A stretch of 64,000 nucleotides of DNA from Glandiceps talaboti (Eukaryota; Hemichordata; Enteropneusta; Spengelidae). Positions 9,891-22,535 of the stretch are shown here, piece after piece (positions within the stretch are counted from its first letter, which is position 1; every line of letters begins with the position of its first letter). The DNA lies in NCBI RefSeq assembly GCF_964340395.1, contig NC_135549.1:22687342-22751341 (forward strand). The letters are read 5' to 3'. The translations under genes and the position numbers were made by a program. The notes below the pieces were generated by a model. That model did no database searches and had not been told where the DNA came from. It saw only the letters and a program-made list of their open reading frames with translations.

Positions 9891-12290
9891 AATTGTCTCA
9901 TATTAGAAAATGGTGCTTTTATAAATTCATTCATTGATTGATTGATTAAAACGGTTAAAAAAAACCACATCCCAGAATTGCATAATTAATCAAGTCGCTG
10001 TAAGAATAATGGACAGATAAAATATCCCCCTTTGTAGAAGCAACTACTTACTGTATTGAGCTACACAGGTACATTGCATACATGTACGTAAAACCATACA
10101 TGTACGTGAAACCATTATTTAGTTGCCACTCATTTTGAGTATGGACTATTAAGATGTTCTTGTCTTGCAGAACTTCTATATTTAGCATGTGTATCTTATT
10201 GTCTATAATATCTGTCTTGTATTAGATTCAAATGTCAGGCGTACAATAAAACATTATTATCATTCTAGGGAAGTCTTATTGTATATGAGAGTGAAGGTGA
10301 TCGCTATCACCACTAGGAAGACAAAATACAGCAATTTCAGAGTTTGATATTATAAAGGGTTAAAACGAATACATCATTCAGATATATGGGCTTGATATGA
10401 TAAACTATGATTTCATAATGGAAAAGAATTCTTAAAAAATGACATTAACCCTTGCCACCAAGGACGATATTTCATTCTCTTCGTGTGTTATCGACCAGCT
10501 CGCACAAATTTGTTCTACAGCAGTGATATTTCCCCAGCCAAAATTTTAGATTTTAATTTCATTCAAATGTCAAATTAATTTATGGAAGACATAGAGTGGC
10601 CTTAATATGGTGGTGTACAGAAATAGAAAAGTTGAATTATTAGTATTTTTTCATGGGTAATATTGTTTTGAGATGACCGTGTGCAATATCGGTGATGTTA
10701 GTGTACTGCTATCTGTGGTTATGGAGTCATTTCTAAAGAGAGATCTTCAGAGTTGATATCACTGATAGCACTAGACTATGATTACAATTTGTGAAAGGCT
10801 GAAATTGGCAAAATTGTGTCAACATTCTGTGTATATTACGGTAGATTTATGTAAGATTGAAAACAATTGAATTTCAACCCCAACTTTTTTGTTGCGTTTC
10901 TAAAATCTCAGAAGAAAAAAAAGGAACACACGCAGACTACATAGCATTGATAAGACAGTGGTATTGATTGTGAAGATCCGAATAGTTATTTTACATTGTG
11001 GTATAATGCAATATCTTAAGATTTGATAAGATTCTTGAAATCTACCTCTAATCACCAGATTAGAGAGGTATGTAGGATCAGGGAGGAGAAACACAAAGAA
11101 TGAACTCTAAAATGACAATCCAATGACTACGTAGATGCAGACTATAGGTAAAGATCGTGGCATCCTAACTGCAGGCTATTCTCTCTTTAACAATAGAGAA
11201 TAAAAAAAAACTGACCCCTTAAAATTTTGGACCTTGAGAATGTAATGGTCTATAATATGAAATGATCTAAGAACGTTAAAGATCTAAGAACGTTAAAGAT
11301 CAATGTATGTTGATTCAATAGACGTCTATCACTGTATCAGATTATTAGTTCTAATCTGTTAATGTGTAACTCTTTTACTAAGTTGTACATGTTTTAAAAG
11401 GGGGAGGGGGGGGAGTTGTTCTCCTAAATTATTTTGTAGGCCAGGGCATAGTCACATTTGTTTACCTCAACCAAATATACAAAACTCATAAACAGTGTAC
11501 TGTCAATGGGCTGTGTCAGGTAAATCAGCAGTGAACTCATTTCCATAACAAGTGACCATTGTGTTCAGAAGTATGGGAGTTTAGCATTCTTTGGATAGGA
11601 CAATGGTTAGAACTGAATCAGCAAGACATGTACAACCAGTCTTTCAAAGTAAACTACTCTTATTTCCATGAGAGGGGGGATTTACTCTTAATAGATACTA
11701 GGATCCCCATTCATACTGTTCAGGTTGTCTTCCATTCAGCTGTATATAGTTGGTAGTTTATCAAGGCACTTGATCGATCTACAATCTTGATTCCTCTTCA
11801 GAGTTTCTGGAAGCGTTTTCAGCTTTCAAGTTGGAGTAGTTTTTGGACGTGGTAGTGTGTATTTAAAGATATTTAAGACTCTCTCCGTCAGTGTATATGT
11901 TCTTTGAGAATTAAACCCGCAAGTATAACTGTAGATCCTACCTGATTAATACAGTTTGTATAAAAAAGATTCTCTTAACTATGAAAGGACTGAGGAAATT
12001 CAGTTGTTGTGTTCCTCTATTCTGAAATTATTACAGATGAATTACAAGACCCACCATTTTTCAATAACTTTTCATGTGTCCAGTGACAAATATTCTCAAA
12101 AGTAAGAGTCAATGAAATTTCTGTTTGCAATGACAATGATACATTCATAGTTTTCTTGTTTCAGTGTTGATGGAAGAGTTTGAGATTTAGCGAAGTAAAT
12201 GCGTACTGCTGGGAATAATACAGAAGTCTTGCACAGGGGGATTATATGTTGTGTTGAATCTTTTCAAAATCAGATAATGTGAAGCACTTG
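9891..12290 (+). other. Quiet intronic stretch
   Basis: No exon seen. Minor items are a twofold repeat of ACATGTACGTRAAACCAT at about 10081-10113, and a direct repeat of GATCTAAGAACGTTAAA at 11266-11299. Confidence 0.6.
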
Positions 12291-12386
12291 ATAGGTTTAT
12301 TCTGATTGGTTAGAAAACTAAGGAAACAAGCACAGCTTTATAAGGTTCATTCTGATTGGTTAGAAAAACAAAGGAAACAAATACAT
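12291..12386 (+). repeat. 50-bp tandem duplication carrying two inverted CCAAT boxes
   Basis: The string TTCTGATTGGTTAGAAAA occurs at 12300 and again at 12350, each followed by a similar AAGGAAACAA segment. Each copy keeps ATTGG (CCAAT on the minus strand). Confidence 0.75.
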
Positions 12387-13600
12387 GTTGGCTGTATTGT
12401 TAACAAGTGATAATGTATATGTAAGTTTTCCAATCGGAGGCAACCTTGTAATACTGTAGTTCCACATCACCCCAGGAAAAAAACAGAAAAATGTGAATAA
12501 TGGTATTAACCAGGAAGGATCTAATATGTAAAATAACAAGGAGAGTATTAGAAGAACAGTTGACAGTAAATCTCCACTCTTTAATAGTATTTAAACATTC
12601 CATTGAAAACTGTGCAAAGTAGAGACACAAATACTTAATTATTACGCAAGTCAATCATTAGTGTATATATTGATGCTGGCCAAGTAGATGTTGTTTAAAA
12701 GCAAGGCATAGGTACATGTACACTGTCCTAAACACACAAACTATTAGTGTCATCCAGCAGGTACAGCAATTTTGTTGACTCTGGCTCTTTGAATTCTTAA
12801 AGCTTAGTCATGTCATGGAATATCTAGGGTTTTTACTAGGGATGGGAAATATGTGAAATGTACCTTTGTTATGTTATGTTACAAACAGTGTACCTGGGTA
12901 TTTTACCAGAGTTCTCCTTCAGAATAAAAGTGTACAGTGTAACGGAAAGTTCTGTGAGTTTTTACCTGATTTTTACCCCGCTGTTAGCCTACCAGGGACT
13001 CATTGTTGGTTTTCAAATCTGGCGATCATCTACATGGAAGAATGCTATATTTGACAACCGAGACTTGTAAAGCTATACCCCTGCTGTTGTACAGGGTTCC
13101 AGACCATAGCAAAACACTGGAATATTAACTCACAGAATTCACAGTATCATTTATATACCCCATGTTAACTTATCAGCTAGGGGTACAAAACGTTTTGGTG
13201 ATGTGGTTCTTTCCAGTTCAAATTGCTATATTCCTGGATGTTTATGAGTTAAAAGGTTAGCTGAATGTGTTGAGTGAATTTGTGCCGGAATTTGACTTTG
13301 AAAAAAAAGACAAAAATGTTCATTTACTACAAACCATTGTGATGAATATGTAGTAGTTTAATCTCTAAACTCTCTGTTATCATAACACAATGATTCCACA
13401 TCTATCCTTGAAGGTTTTCTTGTCAATACCAACACTGTTATCACTGGAAGTAATGTACTTCCACCTCACTGCACTTGACCTTACAACACAAACATACACA
13501 GACATATTTAAATGAGGAGGTAAATGAAGTCAAACAGGAACTTGCTAAAGTGTCTCTTATCAGTGTTTTTGTTAGGGGCAGTTAAATAAGCAGGTCAAAT

Positions 13601-13723
13601 CTACCTCAGTTCCCCTGTCATTTTGCTGAGGTTCCCCATCAAATTCATTGTACAATGCGTTAGAAGCTATGTTAGTTTTACCATATGCCCCCTTTCTGTT
13701 CCTGGGGTTCCCCAACCTTAGCA
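13601..13723 (+). repeat. Dispersed repeat, GTTCC family, copy 1
   Basis: Shares CTACCTCAGTTCC, CTGTCATTTT, the GGTTCCC...CAAA region and a CTTAGC end with the reverse complement of 15985-16112. The minus-strand ORF across it (13572-13850) is probably spurious. Confidence 0.6.
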
Positions 13724-14152
13724 AAAGCACTGTCTTAAACATTGTAAACTTTTCAGATAAACCTGCGAGAAACAGTGTAAAATCAAAATTCAGGGCATGT
13801 AAGAAGAGAAAAATCAACTGCGCTATAATAACCGATGATGCTGTCTTCATTAAAGTTGTACATGTATTCCTTTTTTTTTTAAAAATGACTTTGACATGAC
13901 CTTCAAGTTAAGTTCAGCCAAGCCTTATGTAGCAATGCATTGATCACATATTTCAATTCCAATGCCTAGTTTAGTTTGAAGTTACTGACATACTTGACAA
14001 AGGTCACAGTGAGAATATTCCTTTGCGGTTTAGCAATGACACAGTATCAAATATCTTAAAGTTAACAAACACAACCCTTCTAAGAAACCATACTAATAAA
14101 TCCGATTCCATGATATGATTCATGCTCATTTTATGTAGTGAGATGGTATTTG

Positions 14153-14165
14153 GGGTCAAAGGTCA
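14153..14165 (+). promoter_or_regulatory. Perfect DR1 nuclear-receptor element
   Basis: Reads GGGTCAAAGGTCA: two half-sites as direct repeats with a 1-bp spacer. This is the known arrangement for HNF4, RXR heterodimers and COUP-TF. Function is not shown by sequence alone. Confidence 0.4.
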
Positions 14166-14511
14166 AGAGCTCTACATATTTAGTTTTGAGCTTGTATTCC
14201 AGCATAGACCCTTTCGCCTAGGGTCTATGATTCCACATAGTGAGAACAATGCAGAAGGCTGAGTTTTTCACATATTTCATGTTTCCTTGCTGAATTTTGA
14301 GAGCTATATTCAGAGACTGGAAGAAGGCCTAAAATGAAATGTTCATTTGTGTAAAGTTAGCATCGTGTACATTCTTTGCATTGAAAATAAAAAACTTACA
14401 TATATTAAAAAACAAACAAACATATTGCAAATGTACATGTGTAGTATCAGTGCTTTAGCCATTCAGTGCTACTGAACTGTACATTGCTCTGGAAATCGAC
14501 GCTATAGAAAT

Positions 14512-14540
14512 TTGATTGATTGATTGATTGATTGATTGAT
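14512..14540 (+). repeat. (TTGA)n microsatellite
   Basis: About seven perfect TTGA units. Confidence 0.95.
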
Positions 14541-14685
14541 GTCAATCATTGACAACCTAACACTTTCTCAAACTACACTATGTCTTTCTTGTATTACAGT
14601 ACATCTATCGTAGTACACTTTTGCTCTTAGGGTCAAGAATTAATTACTTTTGGTCAGTAAAACATTTTGTTGCACAATGTTATCT

Positions 14686-14987
14686 GTTGTGTATTTCCGA
14701 TAACCCAACCGACGCGACCCTAGTTTAAACCACCGACCCTAAACATTTTTTGAACATTTAAACAAAAAGAAAATAAGTTCTTTGTCGCTTTCTTTCTTGG
14801 GGATGTCACTACATATTTTATAAGAAGGGGTATTTTGACTGACATTTTGTTTGGTTTTTTGTCGAGGCAAAAATACAAAAATATTTTCAAAAATATAAAA
14901 CAATTTTTAAAAAAATAATGTGAAATAAAATTGTGACCTACCTACCCTATTTTCTGAGGCCATCATGTTATAGGAAACACAATTCTT
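14686..14987. mobile_element. Diverged relative of the GGTT terminal-inverted-repeat family
   Basis: The left end TTGTGTATTTCCGATAACCC and the right end (reverse complement TTGTGTTTCCTATAAC) are inverted relatives. It shares CGACCCTAAAC and CCTACCTACCCTATTTT with 7641-8037 and 24862-25245, but the interior differs. Confidence 0.6.
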
Positions 14988-15639
14988 TTGTTGCATAATT
15001 GTGGTGTGTAGGACTACCTTTATAATCTACATGTAAATCACATCAAAGTTTCCTGATAATTTCCAAAAAAATGAAGCATTGTATATAAACTGCTTTGGTC
15101 CAACTTAGCTAGGTCAAGACATATAACCTGAAAGTAGCTATAACAAGTACTGTTTCCTTTCACTTTAGCCTAGAGACCTGTAGTAGGTTTTCCAAATCAT
15201 TTCCATTGGGGTCTGTAGATTTGAAAGCCAATGACAAGTCTCTGCAGGGGGCTACCATAAATGTACAGGGACTTAGATTTATAAAATTACTATCATATCA
15301 TGAATTATTTAAACACCATTTATCTTGAATATTGAATAAGTTATTTTTGTAATTGGGTGACATCTTATCATGTGATCTAATTTGCATGGGTGATTCCATT
15401 AGATGTGTAGGTTGCTTGAAATACAATAGAGGGGATGTTGTCTAGTTATAGAACAGTGTATTATGAGATTTTTTTTTTACTATTATTTTTATGTGGATTT
15501 GTATGTGCCATTGCTGTTTGTCACAACAAACGTCAACATTCACAGTTTTTCTATGTATCTATATCTGTAGTTAGGCCAGTGGCCAGGTACTCTGAATAAA
15601 GAACATTATATTATCATTTTTGTATGTTTTTTGTTTGTT

Positions 15640-15800
15640 TGACAGACTACTGCTAATTTGATGGAAATTATAAATTATACAATGTTTATGGTCTAATAGA
15701 TGTATCTCTTTCACAGATCACTGCTAATTTGATGGAAATTATAAAATATTTATGGTTGTTAGATGAAAATTATACAATAATTATGGTTGTTGAATGAGTT
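15640..15800 (+). repeat. Short local duplication
   Basis: ACTGCTAATTTGATGGAAAT followed by TATAAA occurs at about 15648 and 15720. ATTATACAAT..TTATGG and CTCTTTCACAGA-type segments also recur. Confidence 0.7.
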
Positions 15801-15984
15801 TCTTTCACAGAGAAATGATAATTAGTTTAAATTAACAAACAATAGCAGTGTTTTGAATGACATTGTTATTAATGTTATTGTAATATTATTATTGCTACCT
15901 CTATGCAATAAAATCCAACATGTTGTTTTGATATGCAAAACATGTCCATAATATTAGCTCTGAATTGCCATCACCAGCGTCTAT

Positions 15985-16112
15985 GCTTAGGGCTGGAAAC
16001 CCCGGTAACAGGTCAAAGGAGAACATCTGGTCAAACTGGTATAGTTTCCCCCATATAGTAATGCCATACTTTTGTTAGGGAACCCAGGTAAAATGACAGA
16101 GGAACTTAGGTA
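15985..16112 (-). repeat. Dispersed repeat, GTTCC family, copy 2 (opposite strand)
   Basis: Its reverse complement starts TACCTAAGTTCCTCTGTCAT and ends CCAGCCCTAAGC, matching copy 1 at 13601-13723 along its length with moderate divergence. Confidence 0.6.
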
Positions 16113-16231
16113 CATTTTATCTACTCGCCGCCCAAAATGCTGATAATGCTAATCCTTATGTGAAACCCTTCAGTTACATTTCTGCATGTTTGTGTTTATT
16201 TAGGAACAGTCTCAGCTATGCAATAAACACT

Positions 16232-16478
<247 letters not shown>

Positions 16479-17040
16479 ACTGATGACAGACACTGATGAC
16501 AGACACAGACTTATGGAAATGCATATTTTATTTATCTATATGTACCTCTAGGAAATCCTCATCTCTCAATTATTAATGATTGTTTTACAATGTTTAAATA
16601 CACTTTAGTGTCAATAAACTGACAAATAAAAGAGTAAATACTTACATGTAAATTAACATAATTTATGATATGTAGTTGTCAAACACTGTTAATTGATCAA
16701 AGCAATATTTCATTCTGTCACAGCTTTTAATATTCTCAGTAGTGACACAATAAAACAGTCACCATATGTTGTAATTGCATTTCGTGTCATTATTGATATG
16801 TTAAGTTTTTTTTTTCTTGTCAGTATTGACACAACAAAGTACATTTTTCTTGTCGGTATTATGACTATAAAGTATCATTCTTGTCATGTTTACACTTTTA
16901 AGTGTATTTTGGTAAGTATTGACACTGTAAAAGTATTTTTTTGTTGCCTGCAATCTATGATACAATGAAGTAATCTTTCTTTTCCCTTCAAACAGTGTTA
17001 TGGCATAACGATAAAAGTAAGACCCATGAAATGTATTGCA

Positions 17041-17041
<1 letters not shown>

Positions 17042-17089
<48 letters not shown>
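17042..17089 (+). repeat. (AC)n dinucleotide microsatellite
   Basis: About 24 uninterrupted AC units. Confidence 0.98.
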
Positions 17090-17091
<2 letters not shown>

Positions 17092-17367
17092 TTATCGCTG
17101 CACATTATTTTAAAAAACCATCGCAATGCCTGCTTCAATGAAAATCCTTCCAAGGCTTAGCTGAATAGCAATGAACGAGCATACACAACTATGTTGTCAA
17201 TGCATAAAAATGTTAAGTCGACCAGTACGTATTGTGAGTTGAGAAAATATCTGAGGGGTTAGACATACACTGTCACAACAAATAACAATAGCGGTGAACA
17301 ACTTTCAAAGGATTTTCAGACAATGCTAGTTTTACAATAGAACTTTAAAAGTGGAAGGCCACAAAAC

Positions 17368-17805
17368 AGGTCTAGCCAAGTTACTGGTTGTGTGACCTGC
17401 CTGTTATGTACAGTACACAGACTTACAGTTGTTACTTTGTTGTAAACAAACTACAAGATAACAAGTAAAAACAGGTCTAGCTAAGAATTGGTGCTGCGAT
17501 CTGCCTGTTACACACAGTGCACAATCTACAGTTGTTCCTTTGTTAACAAACTACAGGATAGCAAGTAATGATGGGTCTAGTCTAGTTCTGCCGCAGTGAC
17601 CTGTATGTTATGACGTGCAGTCGGCGCAGTCGTTGTAGTCTAGTTCCTATACAGTATCGTTACCATTTAAACGGCCACTAGTACCACAGTTGGTATCCAG
17701 ACTACAGTCATTGCAGGTCTAGCTAGGTACTGGTTCTGTGTCTTTGCCTATTATGTTTAGTACCTGATGTAGCTACTTTGATGTAAACAAACAATATGTT
17801 ATATG
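17368..17805 (+). repeat. Diverged tandem repeat, about 100-140 bp unit, four copies
   Basis: GGTCTAG is followed each time by a TRG(T/C)TSTG..CTG..TGTTA segment and, in most copies, by TACAGTTGTTNCTTTGTNAACA. Units begin near 17369, 17474, 17574 and 17716. Confidence 0.75.
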
Positions 17806-18800
17806 AGAACACAAAATGTCTGCCTATGTTTGCACTGATCTTCAAAACAACTTTTTTTTTTTCAATGAAATCTAGGCACTGCCATTTAATGTGTTTAAAG
17901 AGGGTAATGAAGGTATTTAGTACAGCTTAACATACTTCCATAAAATGTCCTTGAAGTCCAACTCTTATTGTACTCATAATACCTGTACATGTATAATATG
18001 TAAATGATGTCACCTGTACATTAATTCATACAGCTATGTTGTGAAATATGGTTTCTAACATGGTTTCCTTGTTAAAGTTCTTAGTGTGGAGATTTATAGT
18101 CTAGAAGTTACAGGTGAAATATTGAGGGATTGCCGAATGACTGTGCATATCATACACATGTTATGTTCCCTAAGAACAATTTAGATAGTTAAGAAACAGG
18201 CTTCCCACAGACCACTCAATACAAATATAAACAACACCACACTCCTGCCGACAAATAGGCACTGTACGTGCACACACATATCACTTGTAACTTTGAATCA
18301 ATACACTTGTATGTGTCAAAATCTGAGCCAGCAACGCGATGATTTTCAATAGCTTGTTTGTTCCAAGGCCGATGTGTGTAGGCTGCTGTAGCTATCGACT
18401 TCAATTGCTTTACTGAAAAAGGAAAGATATTGAAAGTGAAGTTGACACGCTTAGATTATAGAATATCTGTCACAATCTAACATAATGTGTGAGATTTTTG
18501 ATAGCTTGTAGTAAATACATGATGGTTTGTCATTGATGCATGTTAGATAGGCTTATCAACCCCCACCACACACACACATTCTCTTTTGTCACTCTTCCAC
18601 CTCCAGAGCAAGATGGTGGTAACTTTTAACTTTTGTAATCTGAACGTACCAGATTATCATTGTATGGGTGGATACATGTAGGTTAACAAAGTTTAACTTT
18701 TAGCTGATAAAAAATACATTATACAACAATGTATATAAACTCACTGTTTTATTCACTTGAAACAAGATAATTGTTGTTTGTATTGCATTCTTCAATGTCC
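17806..18800 (+). other. Quiet intronic stretch
   Basis: No exon or repeat family that I can support. Confidence 0.55.
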
Positions 18801-19245
18801 TTGAAAGTACACTGAAACCCAGATGCAGGAATGTCCACCAGCGAAAGGGGTGGGAGAGGGTGGGGTTCTGTCACTTGAAATTATACTGAAACCCAGATGC
18901 AGGAATGTCCACCAGAGAAAGGGGTGGGAGGAGGTGGGGTTCTGTCACTTGAAGTTATACTGAAACGCAGATGCAGGAATGCCAACCAGAGAAAGGGGTG
19001 GGAGGAGGTGGGGTTCTGTCACTTGAAGTTATACTGAAACCCAGATGCAGGAATGCCAACCAGAGAAAGGGGTGGGAGGAGGCGGGGTTCCGTCACTTGA
19101 AGTTATATGGAAACCAGACGCAGGAATGGCAACCATGGTACAGAGAAAGGGGTGGGAGAGGGTGGGGTTCTGTCACTTGAAGTTATATGGAAACCAGATG
19201 CAGGAATGCCAACCAGAGAAAGGGGTGGGAGGGGTGGGATGGGAT
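18801..19245 (+). repeat. G-rich minisatellite, 74-bp unit, six copies
   Basis: TGCAGGAATG (or CGCAGGAATG) starts at 18824, 18898, 18972, 19046, 19119 and 19199. The first three intervals are exactly 74 bp, the others 73 and 80. Each unit carries GAGAAAGGGGTGGGAG (GCGAAAGG in the first) and TGGGGTTCTGTCACTTGAA. The G-rich part is on the plus strand. ORFs here are array readings. Confidence 0.97.
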
Positions 19246-21030
19246 TTCTGTTACAATGCTCTGAACAATCTGTGTACCCATTGAGATTTATTCCAAAAGT
19301 TGCTTGAATTACTTGAATTGATATATCTCTGAATGTCTAACAATTTTTTTCTTTTCAATTTGCCTTGTAATTAACATCTTGCATGCAAAAATAATTTGCT
19401 TGTCATCAAGACTTTCATATCAAATCTAAAAAATCTGGTTATTGTATTACGTCATTTACAGACAGTGAATGACACATTTCAATTACAAGATTATTCCCCC
19501 CTGTAATGAAAATTGTTAGTGCAGCAGAATCATGTCTTTATAATGACATTCCAAGGTAAGGAAAGCATGTATAATTCAATTACAGTTGTTGCCAATGTAG
19601 ATTATTTTTGTGCCCCTATCAGGTCTAGCAGACATCCTCTTGTGTGAAGATACTGAGGAGAAATTTAGTAATTTAAAGAAGTGTTGCTGTCATAGTTGTT
19701 GTGAAGTAATGATAATGCAATTATTGTACTGTGAAGCCTATTGATATGCAGTGTTGTAATTTAGTCCACATATAGATAAGAGCTTTCCTATAAGAATCTG
19801 GAGTGATTAATTACTGAAAATAAGCAGCGATTCTCTAACTTTATACATACAGAGGAAGTGATATTCAAAATATGACCAATTTTATTAGAGTTATATTTTA
19901 GGGCAGCTGTCTCTGAGGTTGTTTTTTTTCCTGTCACCTGCCTCTTGGAAGCCATTAGTTGAGTGGAATTTCTATGATGTGCAGGATATTGTAAACTGTG
20001 TACATGTGCTTTAGAAGCCCCTTTACTTGCAATAAACCGACAGGATGTCAGTGCTATGCTATGTTTAGGTTGGCGTGTTTTCCAAATGGGTTGCCACTTC
20101 AGACTCTCCGTCCGAGAAGAATAAAAGCATTCATGTATCTGTTTGGAAACTGTTTCTCAAATAACAATTTGATCAAAGTATTCAGAAGAAATGTCTTTTC
20201 GTCCCCCCCCCCCCCCAAAAAAAAAAAAAAAGAGAAGAAAAACGATGTGGTGTAAATAACTACTAAGCCGGAGTTTCAATCCTATGTTCACAATAGCGTT
20301 ATCTTTATCGGTGCAGCCATAATGATTATATCCATCCTGGATTTCTTTTTTTTTGTATTGTACCAACATTTTCTATAACTTTGCCAAACAGCTATTTTTC
20401 CACACTTAAATTTGCTTCTAAAAAATAGTGAATTGAAAAGGCTAAGTGTTTGCGGAGAGGATATAGTTGAAATCCGCCAGCCCAAAAGTCCAAGCTGGGA
20501 CCTTACTCAATCAACATGATTAGATTACATGAAAGAGTGAAACATGATTCTGAACTCCTGTCAGTCAGTTTCTTAACTTTAATAGGACCTAACGTGCAGT
20601 CAGTTTCATAATATCACTGAGGAAACCCATGAAACTCATTGCAAGTTGAGGTCCTTAGATACTGACCTTTGACTGTATTCAGTCACAGATCTCATTTCAC
20701 TAGGCAATCGCATAAGATGCGGCTCTGTTTTCTTCTTGATGTCAATTTTAGAACTTTTTAATGCAGAGACACCGTCTCTGTCTACGGTATTACCATTAAC
20801 CTCTCAACATGGAAAGGCCGTTTTATTTAGCAAGTGTTTCGTCTATTGTGATCCAGCCAAGACATTTCTTGTTCTAAGATCCACATCAACTGAATTAGGG
20901 TCACAGGTCCTACTCTATTTAGAGTCCAAAACAAAATATGTACTAATTTCCCAACGATGCTGATGAAATGTTAGTGAGAAAATTAGGATTGTTCTCCTTA
21001 TGTTTCTGGCTGAGTAGGAATAAGTTATGT
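19246..21030 (+). other. Quiet intronic stretch with a C-run/A-run
   Basis: A homopolymer C tract followed by A lies at 20203-20231. The ORF at 20739-20963 (75 codons) is not recognisable. No exon supported. Confidence 0.5.
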
Positions 21031-21034
21031 TTAA

Positions 21035-21385
21035 AGTGACCATATGGATGAGGATTTGGGTATTTATTTTGGATTTTTAATTTATAAAACAATTTTATTT
21101 TGTAGCTTCCTACTTGAATAATCAGTGTCAAATAACCTTGACCAAAACTGTGTTTGTAACTATACATCGCAAAAAGCTAAAAAATGTGTAAAAAAAAATT
21201 GTTATTGTGCAAATTATAACAAATATTGTACACATTGATTAATCCAAATAAATGTATTGATTTACTAATATAGACTCAGTGAATGTCGTTTCACATTGAT
21301 TTTTCAAGCAGGAAGCCATGATCAAATTGTTTTATAAATGAAAAAAATCCAAAATAAATAGCCAATCCTCATCCATACGGCCACT
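21035..21385. mobile_element. TTAA-flanked foldback element (351 bp)
   Basis: The left end AGTGACCATATGGATGAGGA continues into GGTATTTATTTTGGATTTTT. The right end is its inverted copy, ending CATCCATACGGCCACT. The inverted repeats run about 65 bp, to ATTTATAAAACAATTT. TTAA stands on both sides (21031-21034 and 21386-21389), which fits the target duplication of piggyBac-type elements. It has no coding capacity. Confidence 0.8.
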
Positions 21386-21482
21386 TTAAGATGAACCCAG
21401 AGTCCAAACACATCCAACTCTCACAAACAAATATGTGATTTATAATTGTGTAATATAAAGAAATGATCAATTTAATGATTTT
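21346..21482 (+). repeat. Segment duplicated at 24277-24420
   Basis: Covers the last 40 bp of the foldback at 21035-21385, its TTAA, and about 95 bp of flank (GATGAACCCAGAG ... TGATTTATAATTGTGTAATA). Only a few differences separate it from the second copy. Confidence 0.9.
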
Positions 21483-21989
21483 CATGGGTTTTTTTTTGCA
21501 TTGTAAGTACATTTTTATTTTGACAAATTTGTCACCTAAATTTTAGGAGTTTTGTAATGTTCTGTGCAAATATTTCAATCCATTTTATGGCAAATAAATG
21601 CTGAATATCAACTTCTTCTGATAACTTTACATACAAGCCTGAACTAAATATAGATGCCGTAGAATACAGTTATTGACAACTTTAATGTTTCAGAAAGTAT
21701 TTTTTTAATAACATTCGTTGAGAATACTACACAATTACTTCAAAAAATGCTGATTAAAAGTCTCAATCATGAATTTTTATGATGAATTTTGATTAAATTT
21801 TTCAATTGCAGTCAGGTTTTGCATGAAGACTATGTACTATTAGTCAAGTCAACATTAGCCATGCCTTAGGTTACATTTTGTAATGAATGTTTGCTCTAAA
21901 TAGCAAGCAGACTGTACACCCCTTGGGCAACCACAAACTGAGACACATAGACTTGATGACGCAGGAGAACAATTACATTTGAGATTTTT

Positions 21990-22502
21990 TCAACTTACGA
22001 AACCAGTAGATTTGACGTATTTTACACCGTACGAAACCAGTAGATTTGGCGTATTTGTACACCATATGAAACCAGTAGATTTGACATATTTTTACACCGT
22101 ACGAAACCAGTAGATGACGTATTTTACACCATATGAAACCAGTAGATTTGACATATTTTACACCGTACAAAACCAGTAGATTTGACATATTTTACACCGT
22201 ACAAAACCAGTAGATTTGACATATTTTACACCGTACAAAACCAGTAGATTTGACGTATTTTACACCGTACAAAACCAGTAGATTTGACGTATTTTACACC
22301 GTACAAAACCAGTAGATTTGACATATTTGTACACGTACAAAACCAGTAGATTTGACATATTTTACACCGTACAAAACCAGTAGATTTGACATATTTACAC
22401 CGTACAAAACCGGTAGATTTGACGTATTTGTACACCATACAAAACCAGTAGATTTGACATATTTTTACACCGTACAAAACCAGTAGATTTGACGTATTTG
22501 TA
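21990..22502 (+). repeat. Minisatellite, 33-36 bp unit, 15 copies
   Basis: The unit is close to AAAACCAGTAGATTTGACRT followed by ATTTTACACCGTAC. I count 15 copies of CCAGTAGAT or CCGGTAGAT. The first copies carry GAAACC and later ones CAAAACC, so variants are ordered along the array. The SNLLVLYGVK peptides on the minus strand are array readings. Confidence 0.97.
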
Positions 22503-22535
22503 TGTGTACCTGTATTTGTTAACAATGTATTATTA

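Noticed and set aside
20739-20963. 75-codon ATG ORF with moderately protein-like composition
   Set aside because: No recognisable family, no splice or promoter context. Its length is not unusual for chance in 64 kb.
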